From Paenibacillus sp. FJAT-26967 (GTDB lineage Bacteria; Bacillota; Bacilli; Paenibacillales; NBRC-103111): a stretch of DNA of 64,000 nt. The translations under genes were made by a program, and so were the position numbers. The stretch is from contig NZ_LMXH01000002.1 in assembly GCF_001541095.1 (NCBI RefSeq), positions 301,350-365,349 of the forward strand. The letters run 5' to 3'. Under the pieces are notes generated by a model, which had not been told where the DNA came from, did no database searches, and saw only the letters and a list, made by a program, of their open reading frames with translations. How positions within the stretch are numbered: position 1 is the first letter of the stretch; each line of letters starts with the position of its first letter. This document shows positions 45,144 to 54,027 of this stretch, one piece after another.

Positions 45144-45980
45144 ATGAATGGCGGTTTGGTGCGATTACGTGAAGTGTACAACACACTCAATCCTTCCGAA
45201 CATAAAATCGCAACCTTCATTCTGCAGAATCCGGATGAGATGATCCACTTGTCTGTGGCTGAACTGGCTACAAGGAGCGGAGCAAGCCAAGCGGCCATCA
45301 TCAGATTGTGCAAGACATTGGAAATTAAGAGTTATCAAGATTTGAAGTTGAAGGTAGCCGGAGATTTACGAGGAGCCGAGACGACCGGATATCAGGAAAT
45401 CAGGCCGAACGATACGATCAGTTCCATCATTCAAAGTGTATCCAATAACAATATCCAATCCATTAGGGATACGCTCAAAATACTGGATGAAGAAGCTGTT
45501 GAACGTTCTGTGACAGCGCTTACTAATGCGAAGAGGATCTATTTCTTCGGTGTGGGAGCTTCCAATCTGATTGCTATGGATGCCCAGCAGAAATTTATGA
45601 GGATCAACAAGACCAGCTTTTCCTTTGCCGATCCGCATGTTCAGCTGACTTCCGCCGTTACACTGACCCCCGAGGATGCCGCTGTATGCATATCCTACTC
45701 CGGTGAGACAGATGAAGTGATTCGGTCCGCATCCATCGCCAAGAAGAACGGCTGCACGACGATCAGCCTGACCCGGTACGGGAACACAAGCCTTAGTTCG
45801 ATTGTGGATATCGCTTTGTTCAACTCTTCTACGGAAAACGAAATTCGAAGCGGGGCAATGGCATCACGTATTACTCAACTGAATGTGATCGACATTCTTT
45901 ATCTCAGCGTTGCGAGCCGCAACTATGAGCAGTCGGTCAAATATTTGGAGCAGACCAGGCAGGCTATTAGAGGGTTATAA
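45144..45980 (+). CDS. murR: RpiR/MurR-family transcriptional regulator
   Basis: About 278 residues. The N-terminal helix-turn-helix (LSVAELATRSGASQAAIIRL) is followed by a SIS sugar-phosphate domain (IYFFGVGASNLIAMDAQQKF; AVCISYSGETDEVI). ATG 45144 follows AGGAG; the upstream ATG at 45114 has no ribosome site. Divergent from murK-murQ and upstream of the importer; expected ligand is MurNAc-6P or a related sugar phosphate. The gene name is by context. Confidence 0.88.
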   Translation: MNGGLVRLREVYNTLNPSEHKIATFILQNPDEMIHLSVAELATRSGASQAAIIRLCKTLEIKSYQDLKLKVAGDLRGAETTGYQEIRPNDTISSIIQSVSNNNIQSIRDTLKILDEEAVERSVTALTNAKRIYFFGVGASNLIAMDAQQKFMRINKTSFSFADPHVQLTSAVTLTPEDAAVCISYSGETDEVIRSASIAKKNGCTTISLTRYGNTSLSSIVDIALFNSSTENEIRSGAMASRITQLNVIDILYLSVASRNYEQSVKYLEQTRQAIRGL

Positions 45981-46067
45981 AAAAACAGCCTGGCATTTAT
46001 AGACAAGAACCATCGTGTGGAGTTGTGAATTACCATAAATCCTAACAAACTAAGGGAGATGAAGGGT

Positions 46068-47435
46068 ATGAAGAAAAAGGGGCTCATTCTTTTAACGGCA
46101 GCTGTTCTCACAATGGGAAGCGCTTGCAGTAAGGAAACAAATAACCCGGGTACGGGAGCAAGCACATCGCCGGAAGCTAAGGCAGATACGGTTGTTGTGT
46201 GGACATATCCGGTACACGGAACTTACGAGAAGGACCTTCCCGGATTAATCGAAGATTTCAATAAGAAATATCCTCACATTAAGGTACAAACGGAAATGCT
46301 CTCCTGGGCAGAAGGCCCTAAGAAATTCGACGTTGCTCTGAACGCGGGTAACCCGCCGGATCTTTATTTTCACGGTGTTGATGGCGCTTACGTAAATACG
46401 GGTCTTGCACTGGAACTCACTAAATACCTGACTCCGGAAATTAAAGCGGATTACTTGCCAGGGGTCCTTGAGCTCGGACAAATTCAAGGTAAACAGTATG
46501 GAATGCCACTTTATCAGTCCCAGTGGGCTTGGGGCGGCAACAAACGCATTCTGGAAGAAGCGGGAATCGACTGGAAGAAGATCCAGAAGGACGGATGGAC
46601 CTGGACCGAGTTTAATGAAGCTTCCGCCAAGCTGACCAAGAAGCTGGATAACGGTTCTCAGCAGTACGCGCTCGTTACGGACGGAACTTCCCTTGATTTC
46701 ATCGAAATGATGACACGCAACAACGGGATGCCGGATGTGCTTGATGAGAAAGGCGCTTTCCAATGGAACGATGACCGCGTTCTGAACACCATGACCTTTG
46801 TAAGCGATCTCATTAAAAAAGGAAATATGCCGAAAGAAACATCCGCGCTTACACCTGCTAAACGGACTGAAATGTTCTACGGGGGCCAAGCGGCGATCAT
46901 TTCCAAAGCGATCCCTTACTACGATGTGATGATCCAGAACCGCAACAAGGATATTGATGCGGGCAAAATCAAAGGCGAGAAAATCGACTTCGTTCTTCTG
47001 CCGGTACCGCACAATGACAGCGCCAAACCAGGTACGACTATGTTCGGCGAAGGTTACGTAGCTTTCAAACAAAAGAACGATAAAGGCGAAGAGCATGCGA
47101 AGAATACGTTCCTCGTTATGGAAGCGCTTAGCGGTGCCAAAGCAGGTAACTCTGCCAACGAGCTCGTCCTTCCTTTCGTCCGTAAGTCTCAGGCTGAAGA
47201 GTTTAAAGGTAAAGAAATGGGCAAGCCGGAGAATCTGGAAGCGGGTAAACTGCTTGCTAAAAACATGGTCAAACCGGTTACGCTTAACCTTGACATTGAC
47301 AAAGCAGCCAAGCAAAAGCAGTTTAAAGAACAAGTTGTTAAACCGAACATGCAGGCTCTCTTCTCGGGCGAGAAAGCGCCGAAAGATATCTTGGAAGATT
47401 TCAAGGCAAAAGGTAAACAAATGTTTGGTCAGTAA
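46068..47435 (+). CDS. Sugar ABC transporter substrate-binding lipoprotein
   Basis: About 455 residues. Lipoprotein signal with lipobox at MGSACSK; type-1 extracellular solute-binding fold (VVWTYPVHGTYEKDLPGLI, NPPDLYFHGVDGAYV, WTWTEFNEASAKL, FYGGQAAIISKAIPYYD). ATG 46068 is 9 bases after GGGAG; an in-frame ATG at 46059 overlaps that site. Its place in a MurNAc cluster suggests binding of MurNAc-containing sugars from wall turnover; the ligand is inferred. Confidence 0.92.
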   Translation: MKKKGLILLTAAVLTMGSACSKETNNPGTGASTSPEAKADTVVVWTYPVHGTYEKDLPGLIEDFNKKYPHIKVQTEMLSWAEGPKKFDVALNAGNPPDLYFHGVDGAYVNTGLALELTKYLTPEIKADYLPGVLELGQIQGKQYGMPLYQSQWAWGGNKRILEEAGIDWKKIQKDGWTWTEFNEASAKLTKKLDNGSQQYALVTDGTSLDFIEMMTRNNGMPDVLDEKGAFQWNDDRVLNTMTFVSDLIKKGNMPKETSALTPAKRTEMFYGGQAAIISKAIPYYDVMIQNRNKDIDAGKIKGEKIDFVLLPVPHNDSAKPGTTMFGEGYVAFKQKNDKGEEHAKNTFLVMEALSGAKAGNSANELVLPFVRKSQAEEFKGKEMGKPENLEAGKLLAKNMVKPVTLNLDIDKAAKQKQFKEQVVKPNMQALFSGEKAPKDILEDFKAKGKQMFGQ

Positions 47436-47444
47436 TAGAACCAG

Positions 47445-47487
47445 GGGAGCGTTCCATCTTAGCGGATCGAGGCCGCTCCCTTTTTCT
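47445..47487 (+). terminator. Intra-operon attenuator
   Basis: GGGAGCG/CGCTCCC stem and a T-rich tail between the binding-protein gene and the permeases. Such partial terminators keep binding protein in excess over permease. Confidence 0.65.
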
Positions 47488-47506
47488 TTAGAAGGAGGAT
47501 GAGGAG

Positions 47507-48427
47507 ATGCAGACTTCAGCTTCAATGGCGCCTAACCGTAAAAGGTCGCCAGTAACGCGTTTCTGGAAAGATTATGGCTGGGCGTACTTATTCATACTAG
47601 CGCCGATTCTTCTTTTCCTGGTGTTCACACTATATCCCGTGTTTACGGCACTCGTTATGAGTTTCCAGCAGTACAACATTCTCAATTCCTCGTGGATTGG
47701 CCTGGATAATTATGAGCGTCTGGTCAAAGACGAGATTTTCTGGAAATCCATGAAGAACACGGCGATTTTTACTCTGGGTACGGTGCCGATTAATATTATC
47801 ATTACTTTTGTCCTGTCGTTCTTTATTTTTCAAATGAAAAGCACGTGGCAGACCTTCTTCAAAGCAACCCTTTATTTGCCGACAGTAGCATCCGGCGTTA
47901 CGATTTCCATCGTATGGCTCGCGATCTTCGATCCTACGGATTCCGGTCTTCTCAACCGCTTTATCGGATTGTTTGGTCTTGACCCGGTCATTTGGCTCGG
48001 GCAGACAGGCACGGCTTTATTCTCACTGATGTTGATGAACTGGCTCGGTTCACATGGTGCAGGTATTATTCTGTATCTGGCAGCAATGGGCGGTATTCCG
48101 AAATCGCTTTATGAAGCAGCTGACATCGATCATGCCAGCGGCTGGACTAAATTCTCGCGCATCACGTGGCCGCTGCTCAAACCGACAACGCTATACCTCT
48201 TGGTAACCGGTGTAATCACCTCGTTCCAGGTATTCATTTCGGTTTACTTGATGACCCAAGGCGGTCCAAACTTTGCGACGACAACCATCGCTTATCTCAT
48301 TTACGAGACAGCGTTTAAATTTTATGAATTCGGGCTTGCTTCGGCTCAGTCCTTTGTACTGGCGATCATGATTATTATCATTTCGGTTATCCAGTTCAAA
48401 TATTTCTCGAGTGATATCGAGTACTAG
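47507..48427 (+). CDS. Sugar ABC transporter permease (MalF/UgpA type)
   Basis: 306 residues, six helices. EAA loop at YEAADIDHASGWTKFSRITW, the contact for the ATPase. N-terminal YLFILAPILLFLVFTLYPV is typical. ATG 47507 follows AAGGAGG. Partner of the next permease. Confidence 0.93.
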   Translation: MQTSASMAPNRKRSPVTRFWKDYGWAYLFILAPILLFLVFTLYPVFTALVMSFQQYNILNSSWIGLDNYERLVKDEIFWKSMKNTAIFTLGTVPINIIITFVLSFFIFQMKSTWQTFFKATLYLPTVASGVTISIVWLAIFDPTDSGLLNRFIGLFGLDPVIWLGQTGTALFSLMLMNWLGSHGAGIILYLAAMGGIPKSLYEAADIDHASGWTKFSRITWPLLKPTTLYLLVTGVITSFQVFISVYLMTQGGPNFATTTIAYLIYETAFKFYEFGLASAQSFVLAIMIIIISVIQFKYFSSDIEY

Positions 48428-48475
48428 TTTCTTCGTTCTTATAGCTAGGCCTGCATAATCTGGAGGTGAGTTGTT

Positions 48476-49309
48476 GTGTCTTCAAAATCTAAAATGTTCC
48501 TGTTCGGCGCCGCGACCCTTACTTTGCTCATTTGGGGCCTGATCTCGATTCTGCCCCTGTACTGGATGGTCATCGGCTCGTTCCAGGATACAAAAATGTC
48601 GGCTACATACCGGCCGCAAATGATTCCGGAAATATGGTCCATGACGCCTTATGAGCGTTTCTTCGCCAAAACGTCGGCTTGGCGCTGGTTATTCAACTCT
48701 TTCTTCGTATCCAGCGTACTGACGGTGACCAACGTATTTTTCGCGTCGCTTGCAGGCTATGCGTTTGCGAAGCTGAAATTCCCGGGAAGCAAGGCGGCGT
48801 TCTGGGTTCTGCTCAGTACGATGATGATTCCTGCTCAAGTCACACTGATCCCGCTCTACATTCTGATGGTGAATGTCTTTAACATCGGGGACACCTATAC
48901 GGCTATTATTTTACCGGCCGCCATTAGTGTGGGAAATATTTTCTTAATGAAGCAGTACATGTCCACCCTCCCGACTTCGTTGATTCATGCGGCCCGGATC
49001 GATGCCTGCAGTGAATTCGGGATCTTCTGGAAAGTAATTTTACCGATGGCTAAGCCAGGTCTTGCCGTGTTAGCCATTTTCACCTTCGTAGCTTCTTGGA
49101 ATGAATTCTTCTGGCCGTTTCTCATTACGAATTCCGACAGCATGCGCACGATTCAGGTCGGGCTCGCTTCATTCGTATTCGCGGAGGCGACGGACTTCGG
49201 AGCCATTATGGCCGGGGCAACCATTGGCGCACTGCCTATGCTGGTTCTATTCTTCTCACTGCAACGCTACTTCTTGCAAGGCATTACGATTGGAGCCGTT
49301 AAAGGCTAG
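48476..49309 (+). CDS. Sugar ABC transporter permease (MalG/UgpE type)
   Basis: 277 residues, six helices. EAA loop HAARIDACSEFGIFWKVILP with the first Glu replaced by His-Ala. GTG 48476 follows GGAGGTGA. 12 bases before the ATPase gene. Confidence 0.93.
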   Translation: MSSKSKMFLFGAATLTLLIWGLISILPLYWMVIGSFQDTKMSATYRPQMIPEIWSMTPYERFFAKTSAWRWLFNSFFVSSVLTVTNVFFASLAGYAFAKLKFPGSKAAFWVLLSTMMIPAQVTLIPLYILMVNVFNIGDTYTAIILPAAISVGNIFLMKQYMSTLPTSLIHAARIDACSEFGIFWKVILPMAKPGLAVLAIFTFVASWNEFFWPFLITNSDSMRTIQVGLASFVFAEATDFGAIMAGATIGALPMLVLFFSLQRYFLQGITIGAVKG

Positions 49310-49321
49310 GAGGGAACGACT

Positions 49322-50428
49322 ATGGCACGCGTAGAGTTTCGTAAAGTGCGTAAAGAATTTACCGACGACAAGAAAGATCCGTTTGTGGCCGTGTCCGATT
49401 CGGATTTCGTCATTAATGATAAAGAGTTTGTTGTTTTCGTAGGGCCTTCCGGCTGCGGTAAGACGACTTCCCTGCGTATGATCGCAGGACTGGAGAAACA
49501 ATCGAGCGGCGATATTATTATCGGCGACCGGGTTGTGAATGATCTGCATCCCAAAGACCGCGATATCGCGATGGTTTTCCAGGATTACGCGCTGTATCCG
49601 CATATGTCTATCCGCGAGAACTTATCATTCGGTCTGAAGAACTTGAAGAAGCCGAAGAATGTCATCGATGAGAAAGTACGGTCGGCGGCCGCTATTCTCG
49701 GGCTGGAAGACATGCTGGAGCGCAAACCGCGCGAGCTGTCCGGCGGACAGCGCCAGCGTGTAGCGGTAGGCCGTGCAATCGTCCGCGATCCGCAAGTATT
49801 CTTGTTCGATGAGCCCCTCTCTAATCTGGATGCGAAACTCCGTATCCAGATGCGGGTTGAACTAGGCGAGCTTCACAAGCGGCTCGGCGCTACCATCGTG
49901 TATGTAACCCACGATCAGGTAGAAGCCATGACGCTAGGCGAACGGATTGTGGTCATGAACAAGGGCCATATTCAGCAGATCGCCTCGCCCAAAGATCTCT
50001 ATGCGACCCCGCAGAATATGTTCGTAGCCGGCTTCATTGGTTCGCCTGCGATGAACTTCATGGACGCACGTATGGAGGGCAACCGGGTTATTACGGAAAG
50101 CGCCGAATTTGCAGTTCCGGATGCAATCGCAGCCGGTTTGAAGAAATATCAAGGCCAGCGCCTTATTATGGGCATTCGTCCGGAGCATATCTTCGGTGAA
50201 GATTTCTCTCTCAATGTGCCGCATGACCACAAGCTGCAAGCACGTGTTCAAGTCGTGGAGCACCTGGGCTCCGAGAATCTGGTGTATTTCAATGTCGGCA
50301 AACGTTTAATTACGGCGAAGGTACATCCGGAGACGCATACATTCGTCGGGCAAGACAAGACGTTTATTCTCGATATGAGCAAAGCTCATTTCTTCGATCC
50401 GGAGACCGAACAGCGGATCGTTCTATAA
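49322..50428 (+). CDS. Sugar ABC transporter ATPase (MsmX/UgpC type)
   Basis: 368 residues. Walker A GPSGCGKTTS, signature LSGGQRQRVAVGRA, Walker B FLFDEPLSNLDA, and a C-terminal MOP/TOBE-like regulatory domain (MGIRPEHI). Many Bacillota sugar importers lack their own ATPase and share MsmX; this operon encodes one, so it may also serve other importers. Confidence 0.93.
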   Translation: MARVEFRKVRKEFTDDKKDPFVAVSDSDFVINDKEFVVFVGPSGCGKTTSLRMIAGLEKQSSGDIIIGDRVVNDLHPKDRDIAMVFQDYALYPHMSIRENLSFGLKNLKKPKNVIDEKVRSAAAILGLEDMLERKPRELSGGQRQRVAVGRAIVRDPQVFLFDEPLSNLDAKLRIQMRVELGELHKRLGATIVYVTHDQVEAMTLGERIVVMNKGHIQQIASPKDLYATPQNMFVAGFIGSPAMNFMDARMEGNRVITESAEFAVPDAIAAGLKKYQGQRLIMGIRPEHIFGEDFSLNVPHDHKLQARVQVVEHLGSENLVYFNVGKRLITAKVHPETHTFVGQDKTFILDMSKAHFFDPETEQRIVL

Positions 50429-50467
50429 AACAATTTGATTTCAAAAGATAGCAAGGAGTGATTACCG

Positions 50468-51160
50468 ATGCGCAAGCTGAATGCCGTATTGAAAGTAGCC
50501 GGTGCCGAGGTGTTCCGGGAGATCGTGCCCGTAGCACTGACGAGTATTATCAGCTCTCTCGTACTGATCCCTATGATCCTGATGGTCCCGATTCCGTTCG
50601 TGCCGATTCTGATTGCTCTCTTGTACATGCCGCTGCTGTATGGAGTCATGTATGTGTTTCAGCAGAAGGCGGAAGGGAAGCCGAGCCAGGTTCGCCTGCT
50701 GTTTACCGGAGCGGTCAAAGGATTCTTTCCGGCATTCGTATTCGGCCTGCTCATCGTTTCCCTCTTGTTCATCCTCTGGTCGACTTGGTGGTATTACGGG
50801 TCTAAAGGCGGAATGTTCTACATGTCGATTGCGGTTTTTCAAACGTACTTCGTTCTGATGGCGCTCGTTTCCCAGTTCTACACGTTGCAGCTTGTGCTGC
50901 AGAAGGGCATGGGGATCTTCCGGGCGATGGCTGAAAGTGTGAAGCTGTTCTTCCGCTTTCCGGGATATACGATCGGAGCTTTCTTCCAAATGGTCTGCTT
51001 TACGTTTCCGCTCATGCTGACGGTGGTTGGTTTCATTGCCCTGTTCAGCGGAATCCTGGGTGTGTATCAGTACAAAGCGGTTCACAATGTCCTAAGCAGA
51101 GAAGAAGAGGCTGAGGTTGATGAAGCCGGTATGCTTCTTACGAATGGAGAAGCACGATGA
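50468..51160 (+). CDS. Membrane protein in the MurNAc cluster (DUF624/YesL-like)
   Basis: 230 residues, six hydrophobic segments, in two blocks separated by QQKAEGKPSQVRLLFTGAVK. The layout, size and place next to a sugar ABC importer fit the YesL/DUF624 group, though I assign it only loosely. ATG 50468 after AAGGAGTG. Its stop overlaps the namZ start (ATGA), so it is co-translated with a wall glycosidase. Confidence 0.7.
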   Translation: MRKLNAVLKVAGAEVFREIVPVALTSIISSLVLIPMILMVPIPFVPILIALLYMPLLYGVMYVFQQKAEGKPSQVRLLFTGAVKGFFPAFVFGLLIVSLLFILWSTWWYYGSKGGMFYMSIAVFQTYFVLMALVSQFYTLQLVLQKGMGIFRAMAESVKLFFRFPGYTIGAFFQMVCFTFPLMLTVVGFIALFSGILGVYQYKAVHNVLSREEEAEVDEAGMLLTNGEAR

Positions 51161-52323
51161 GTGCCGGTGTGCGGTCCGGAGCTGACCGCCTCCATACAAT
51201 GAAGCATCCTCTTCTGACAGGCCGAAGAATCGGGCTCGTTACGAATCCAACCGGGATTACAGCGGATTTCAGGACAACGGTTGAGGTATGCGCGTCGCTT
51301 CGGGATTCGCAGCTGACTGCCCTGTACGCTTGTGAACACGGGCTGTACGGGCAGCGGCAGGCGGGGGTCTTGTTCGAGGACGAAACGGATCCCGAGCTTG
51401 GCATCCCGGTCTACAGCCTGTACGGCAAACACAAGCGCCCAACCGCCGAGATGCTCCAGAATGTGGATACAGTCTTGTTTGACATACAGGATCTCGGCAT
51501 CCGTTTCTATACGTATCTGTCAACGCTCTTGTACACCCTTGAAGCATGTGCGGAGCATGGCAAAAGTCTGCTCGTTCTGGACCGGCCGAATCCGCTTGGA
51601 GGCAGCATCGCCGAAGGCGGAATGCTGAAGCCCGGCTATGAGTCCATGGTCGGCGCCTGGCAGATGCCGATCCGCAGCGGGATGACACTCGGGGAGTTAG
51701 CCCTGATGGTTAATGATGTGAAGGGACTCCGCTGCGACATCGATGTGATTCGGCTGGAGGGATGGGACCGGAGGATGGAATTTACCGACACCGGCCTGCC
51801 TTGGATGGTTCCGTCACCGAATATTCCCACGATTGATTCCGCCCGGGTATATGGAGGAACCTGCTTCTTCGAGGGAACGAATTTGTCGGAGGGACGCGGC
51901 ACTACCCGACCTTTCGAATGGATCGGTGCCCCTTGGCTTCATGGAGCAGAGCTTGCGAAGCGCATGAATGCCAGCGGACTGCCCGGCGTTCATGTACATC
52001 CGGTGTATGCAACACCTGCGTTCTCCAAGCATCAAGGGCAGCTGTGCAGCGGCGTAAGGCTGTTCGTCACCGACCAGGAGCAGTTCCAGCCGGTCAATAC
52101 AGGGCTGAGACTCTTGCATGAAGTTATCTCTCTGCATCCGGACAGCTTCGAATGGCTTACGCCTCCCAAAGAAGGTTCCCGCTATTTTATTGATTTGCTG
52201 ACAGGCGGGACCGATGTGCGTATGACTCTTGCGGACAGTGAAGGACTGCGCAGCATCACCCGGAATTGGCAGGAGGAAGCGGAAGCCTGGAAAACGCAGC
52301 GCAAGCCTTACCTGCTTTATTAG
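51157..52323 (+). CDS. namZ: Exo-beta-N-acetylmuramidase, NamZ/DUF1343 family (GH171)
   Basis: 388 residues. Hallmarks GRRIGLVTNPTGI, YACEHGLYG, VDTVLFDIQDLGIRFYTY, LLVLDRPNPLGG, FFEGTNLSEGRGTTRPFEWI and GVRLFVTD match the YbbC/NamZ family, which removes MurNAc from the non-reducing end of wall fragments such as MurNAc-GlcNAc. The N-terminus shows no signal peptide, unlike secreted Bacillus NamZ, so a cytoplasmic role after uptake is likely. The start overlaps the preceding gene by ATGA. Confidence 0.9.
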   Translation: MSAGVRSGADRLHTMKHPLLTGRRIGLVTNPTGITADFRTTVEVCASLRDSQLTALYACEHGLYGQRQAGVLFEDETDPELGIPVYSLYGKHKRPTAEMLQNVDTVLFDIQDLGIRFYTYLSTLLYTLEACAEHGKSLLVLDRPNPLGGSIAEGGMLKPGYESMVGAWQMPIRSGMTLGELALMVNDVKGLRCDIDVIRLEGWDRRMEFTDTGLPWMVPSPNIPTIDSARVYGGTCFFEGTNLSEGRGTTRPFEWIGAPWLHGAELAKRMNASGLPGVHVHPVYATPAFSKHQGQLCSGVRLFVTDQEQFQPVNTGLRLLHEVISLHPDSFEWLTPPKEGSRYFIDLLTGGTDVRMTLADSEGLRSITRNWQEEAEAWKTQRKPYLLY

Positions 52324-52464
52324 AGATTAGATACTCGCTGTAATTGTATACGGTTCGTACCATGCGCCTGTCCGACCTCTGGTCCGGCAGGCGTTCTGCG
52401 CTGGGCTTGCTGGTGAGACGAGGTTTATCTGAGGATTCAACCAACGCCGGAAGGAATGATTAGT

Positions 52465-53652
52465 ATGTTATTCGGGATAGGCAAAGATAGACCGGTGATC
52501 GCAATCGGTCTTATGTCCGGCACGTCGCTGGACGGTATTGACGCAGCGGTAGTTCGCATTACAGGGAGTGGGCTCCAGTCCCGGATAGAGCTGCTCCATT
52601 TCTACAGCCGGCCTTACCCGGAGCAGCTCAGGGAGCGGCTGAAAGAGCTCTGTACCACCGGGCAGTCCAATGTTGCGCTCGTCTGCGGAATGAATGCCTA
52701 CCTGGCCGAACGCTTCGCGGAAGCGGCTCTGGAGGCGGCCAGGGAAGCCGGAATCGGGATGGATTCCGTCGATTTTATCTCGTCACATGGTCAGACCGTG
52801 TGGCACATTCCCGAAGCGGACAGCGCGGACCCGTATTTGACCCGGTCCACGCTGCAGCTCGGCGATCTGTCGGTGCTCGCTAAGCGCACCGGGGTTCTTG
52901 TCGTCGGCGACTTCAGGCCTGCCGACATGGCGGTCGGAGGCCAGGGCGCGCCCCTTGCGCCTTACGGCGACCTGATTCTCTTCCGCCACCCGGCTAAGGG
53001 ACGGCTGCTGCAAAATATCGGCGGAATCGGCAACTGTACGGCGCTGGTGCCCGGAGCCGGGCCGGACGACGTATTCGCCTTTGATACGGGGCCCGGTAAT
53101 ATGGTGATCGACCAGGTCGTCTACCAGTTGTCGGAGGGACGCGAATCATACGATGACGGAGGAAAGTGGGCGGCGCAGGGCCAGCCGGATGAGCAGCTGG
53201 TTGCGGAGATGATGGCCCATCGGTATTTCGGGATGGCGCCTCCCAAGTCAACCGGACGTGAAGTGTTCGGCAAAGCCTATGCTGCGGAATTCATTGCCAA
53301 GGCAAAGGGTCTGGGCCTCGCAGATGCAGACATCGTTGCGACAGCCACCGCTTTTACTGCGCGGACGATCTCGGAAGGCTACCGGCAGTTTGTGTTCCCA
53401 AGCTGCCGCATCGACGAAGTCATCGTCAGCGGGGGAGGGGCGCGCAACCGGACTCTCTTGGCACAGCTCGCTGCACTTCTGCCGGATCAGCAGGTGATGA
53501 CATCCCGCGAGCTTGGCGTAGACGATGATGCCAAGGAAGCCGTCATTTTTGCTCTGCTCGGTCACGATTTCTTGTGCGGTGTTCCCAATAATCTTCCCGC
53601 AGCAACAGGAGCAAGCCGTCCTACAGTTATGGGTAAACTCGCATTGCCGTAA
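52465..53652 (+). CDS. anmK: Anhydro-N-acetylmuramic acid kinase
   Basis: About 395 residues. The family start IAIGLMSGTSLDGIDAAVV, ISSHGQTVWHIP, GDFRPADMAVGGQGAPLAPY, NIGGIGNCT, FDTGPGNMVID and the C-terminal VSGGGARN are complete. Phosphorylates and opens 1,6-anhydro-MurNAc to MurNAc-6P, the MurQ substrate. ATG 52465 is 9 bases after AAGGA; ATG 52456 overlaps it. It follows namZ by 141 bases with no terminator. Confidence 0.95.
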   Translation: MLFGIGKDRPVIAIGLMSGTSLDGIDAAVVRITGSGLQSRIELLHFYSRPYPEQLRERLKELCTTGQSNVALVCGMNAYLAERFAEAALEAAREAGIGMDSVDFISSHGQTVWHIPEADSADPYLTRSTLQLGDLSVLAKRTGVLVVGDFRPADMAVGGQGAPLAPYGDLILFRHPAKGRLLQNIGGIGNCTALVPGAGPDDVFAFDTGPGNMVIDQVVYQLSEGRESYDDGGKWAAQGQPDEQLVAEMMAHRYFGMAPPKSTGREVFGKAYAAEFIAKAKGLGLADADIVATATAFTARTISEGYRQFVFPSCRIDEVIVSGGGARNRTLLAQLAALLPDQQVMTSRELGVDDDAKEAVIFALLGHDFLCGVPNNLPAATGASRPTVMGKLALP

Positions 53653-53684
53653 CATATAAGGAATTCAATTGAATTCTCTGAATT

Positions 53685-53722
53685 ATAGAGACGCCCTTAT
53701 TAATGGAAGGGACGTCTCTTTT
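53685..53722 (+). terminator. Terminator of the MurNAc operon
   Basis: AGAGACG-CCCTT pairs with AAGGGA-CGTCTCT (one bulge), then TTTT. The 16-bp palindrome GAATTCAATTGAATTC lies just upstream at 53661-53676. Confidence 0.8.
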
Positions 53723-53821
53723 ACCTGAAAATGCTTCTTTTTAAATGTGAATTTTCGAATAAAGTTTTATGGATGATTTACGGATAATGTCCAAATAAAG
53801 GCCGGATTTTCCGATTTAAAG

Positions 53822-53850
53822 TTGACACGTCTTGTCACATTTCCTAGAAT
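53822..53850 (+). promoter_or_regulatory. Strong promoter of the SDR gene with operator-like dyad
   Basis: TTGACA, 17 bases, TAGAAT: near-consensus sigma-A. TGACA-CGTCT-TGTCA (53823-53837) overlaps the -35 and could bind a repressor. Confidence 0.7.
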
Positions 53851-53861
53851 GAACATGTTGA

Positions 53862-53973
53862 GTGACTTCAGCAGATCCTATCATCAGAAGTGATCGCTCC
53901 GGGACAGGCGGTAATTAAACCGGTCAGATTTGGACCCGTGCGTGGAATCGCTCTGACAAAAGGTTGAAGTCAC
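53862..53973 (+). other. Folded 5' leader, riboswitch-like, class unknown
   Basis: GTGACTTCA (53862-53870) pairs perfectly with TGAAGTCAC (53965-53973), closing a 94-base domain that holds ATCA/TGAT (53880-53894), CCGG/CCGG (53899-53923) and GTCAG/CTGAC (53923-53957) helices, a multibranch fold. It starts about 5 bases after the predicted transcription start and ends about 40 bases before the SDR ribosome site. I could not match it to a known aptamer or to T-box or ribosomal leader motifs. Confidence 0.4.
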
Positions 53974-54027
53974 AAGCGGCCTGATATCACTTACTAGAAC
54001 AAGCAGAATCCGAGGAGGAATCCACAC

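Noticed and set aside
46245..47525. 426-codon minus-strand frame across the binding-protein gene
   Set aside because: Phe/Arg-rich antisense shadow; the plus-strand lipoprotein is unmistakable.
53661..53676. GAATTCAATTGAATTC palindrome after anmK
   Set aside because: Short, low-complexity, placed directly before a terminator and far from any promoter; most likely incidental.
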